From NCBI GenBank assembly GCA_964641695.1, contig CAZXKG010000131.1, positions 1-6,711 of the forward strand: 6,711 nucleotides of DNA, read 5' to 3'. Each line of letters opens with the position of its first letter. Position 1 is the first letter of the stretch. Below are positions 6,018-6,711 of the stretch, in pieces. Under the pieces are notes generated by a model. The model ran no database searches. It worked only from the letters and a program-made list of their open reading frames with translations, and was not told the DNA's origin. The translations under genes were made by a program, and so were the position numbers. The stretch comes from RHKX01 sp964641695. GTDB taxonomy: Bacteria; Actinomycetota; Thermoleophilia; Solirubrobacterales; 70-9.

Positions 6018-6711
6018 ACGGCGGCGGCCGAGAGTTGCGGGTAGAGCGGATGCGCGTCGGCGATCGCGCGCGTCCTCGCCAGAAGCGATTCCCGCTCGGC
6101 CTCGAACGAGTCGGAGAGGGCAACGCCGATCACGTCGGCGATCTCCCGGAAGTCGTCCTCGAGCAGCCCTCGCGTGGTCAGCGCCGGCGTGCCGATCCGC
6201 AGGCCTGACGGGTTCATCGGCGGGCGCTCGTCGAAGGGGATCGCGTTGCGGTTGACGGTGATCCCGATCTCCTCGAGGCGATCCTCGGCGGTGCTGCCGT
6301 CGAGTCCGCGCGGGGTGACGTCGACGAGGATCAGATGAACGTCGGTGCCGCCGGTGAGGACGGGGACGCCCACCTCCTCCAGTCCGGCGGCGAGGGCCCG
6401 GGCGTTGGCGATCGTCTGCCGCTGGCGTGCGGCGAACTCCTCGCCGGCGGCGATCTTCAGCGCCACGGCCTTGGCGGCGATCACGTGCATCAACGGTCCG
6501 CCCTGCTGGCCGGGGAAGATCGCCCGGTTGACGTCGGCGGCGAGCTCCTCCTTGCAGAGGATCATGCCGCTGCGCGGGCCGCAGAGGGTCTTGTGGATCG
6601 TCGTGGTGACGACATCCGCATGCGGGACCGGGTTGGGGTGCTCGCCGGCCGCGACGAGGCCCGCGAAGTGGGCCATGTCGACCATCAGCTTGGCGCCGAC
6701 CGAGTCGGCGA
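6014..6711 (-). CDS. glyA: Serine hydroxymethyltransferase, C-terminal part (cut by window edge)
   Basis: A PLP enzyme that converts serine and tetrahydrofolate to glycine and methylene-tetrahydrofolate in the cytoplasm, a main source of one-carbon units. About 231 residues are visible, a little over half of the usual 420 or so; the start lies beyond the right edge. The first visible residues ADSVGAKLMVDMAHFAGLVAAG hold the Asp and His that contact PLP (visible residues 11 and 14). TTTIHKTLCGPRSG carries the Schiff-base lysine (visible residue 40). GQQGGPLMHVIAAKA, the GITVNRNAIPFD segment and SGLRIGTPALTTRG (substrate-carboxylate Arg) follow in the expected order. The Cys after HKTL is less usual than Arg or Gly. 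It ends in AAV-stop, and the stop overlaps the DUF354 GTG by 4 bases. The identification is certain. Confidence 0.97.
   Translation of the reverse strand, partial: ADSVGAKLMVDMAHFAGLVAAGEHPNPVPHADVVTTTIHKTLCGPRSGMILCKEELAADVNRAIFPGQQGGPLMHVIAAKAVALKIAAGEEFAARQRQTIANARALAAGLEEVGVPVLTGGTDVHLILVDVTPRGLDGSTAEDRLEEIGITVNRNAIPFDERPPMNPSGLRIGTPALTTRGLLEDDFREIADVIGVALSDSFEAERESLLARTRAIADAHPLYPQLSAAAV

Overview
The window is a GC-rich chromosomal segment in which every supportable gene lies on the minus strand, so transcription runs from right to left. It is a housekeeping locus: the front half of an F1Fo ATP synthase operon (an AtpI-like gene, then subunits a, c, b, delta and the start of alpha), preceded by an undecaprenyl-phosphate sugar-phosphotransferase (WecA/TagO type), a DUF354 GT-B-fold protein and the C-terminal half of serine hydroxymethyltransferase (glyA). 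The high GC content, the GTG starts, separate b and delta genes, and a wecA-like gene directly ahead of atpI-atpB suggest an actinobacterium. My best guess is a deep-branching class such as Thermoleophilia, but this rests on remembered gene order and protein character, not on a search.

Layout in transcription order: glyA (cut by the right edge, ends 6014), DUF354 protein (6017-4968), wecA-like (4971-3721), a 305-base gap with an AT-richer possible promoter and a strongly self-complementary leader (3720-3416), AtpI-like membrane protein (3415-3005), atpB (3008-2091), atpE (2072-1797), atpF (1792-1190), atpH (1187-657), an 84-base spacer carrying a 15-base tandem repeat, and atpA (572 to the left edge). 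glyA/DUF354, DUF354/wecA and atpI/atpB are each joined by 4-base start-stop overlaps. Other spacings in the atp cluster are 2, 4, 18 and 84 bases.

Functionally there are two blocks. The atp block encodes the membrane rotor and stator (a, c, b), the peripheral-stalk delta subunit and the first catalytic-head subunit. The c-ring residues I can read fit proton rather than sodium coupling. The upstream block couples a one-carbon enzyme to two proteins that look like envelope-glycan enzymes. One probably starts a polyprenyl-linked glycan; the other has the fold of nucleotide-sugar epimerases and glycosyltransferases but no known reaction.

I see no mobile element, CRISPR array, RNA gene or obviously new multi-gene system. 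The observations most worth following are the folded leader in front of the atp genes, the triple in-frame TAG repeat between atpH and atpA, and the DUF354 gene translationally coupled between glyA and wecA.
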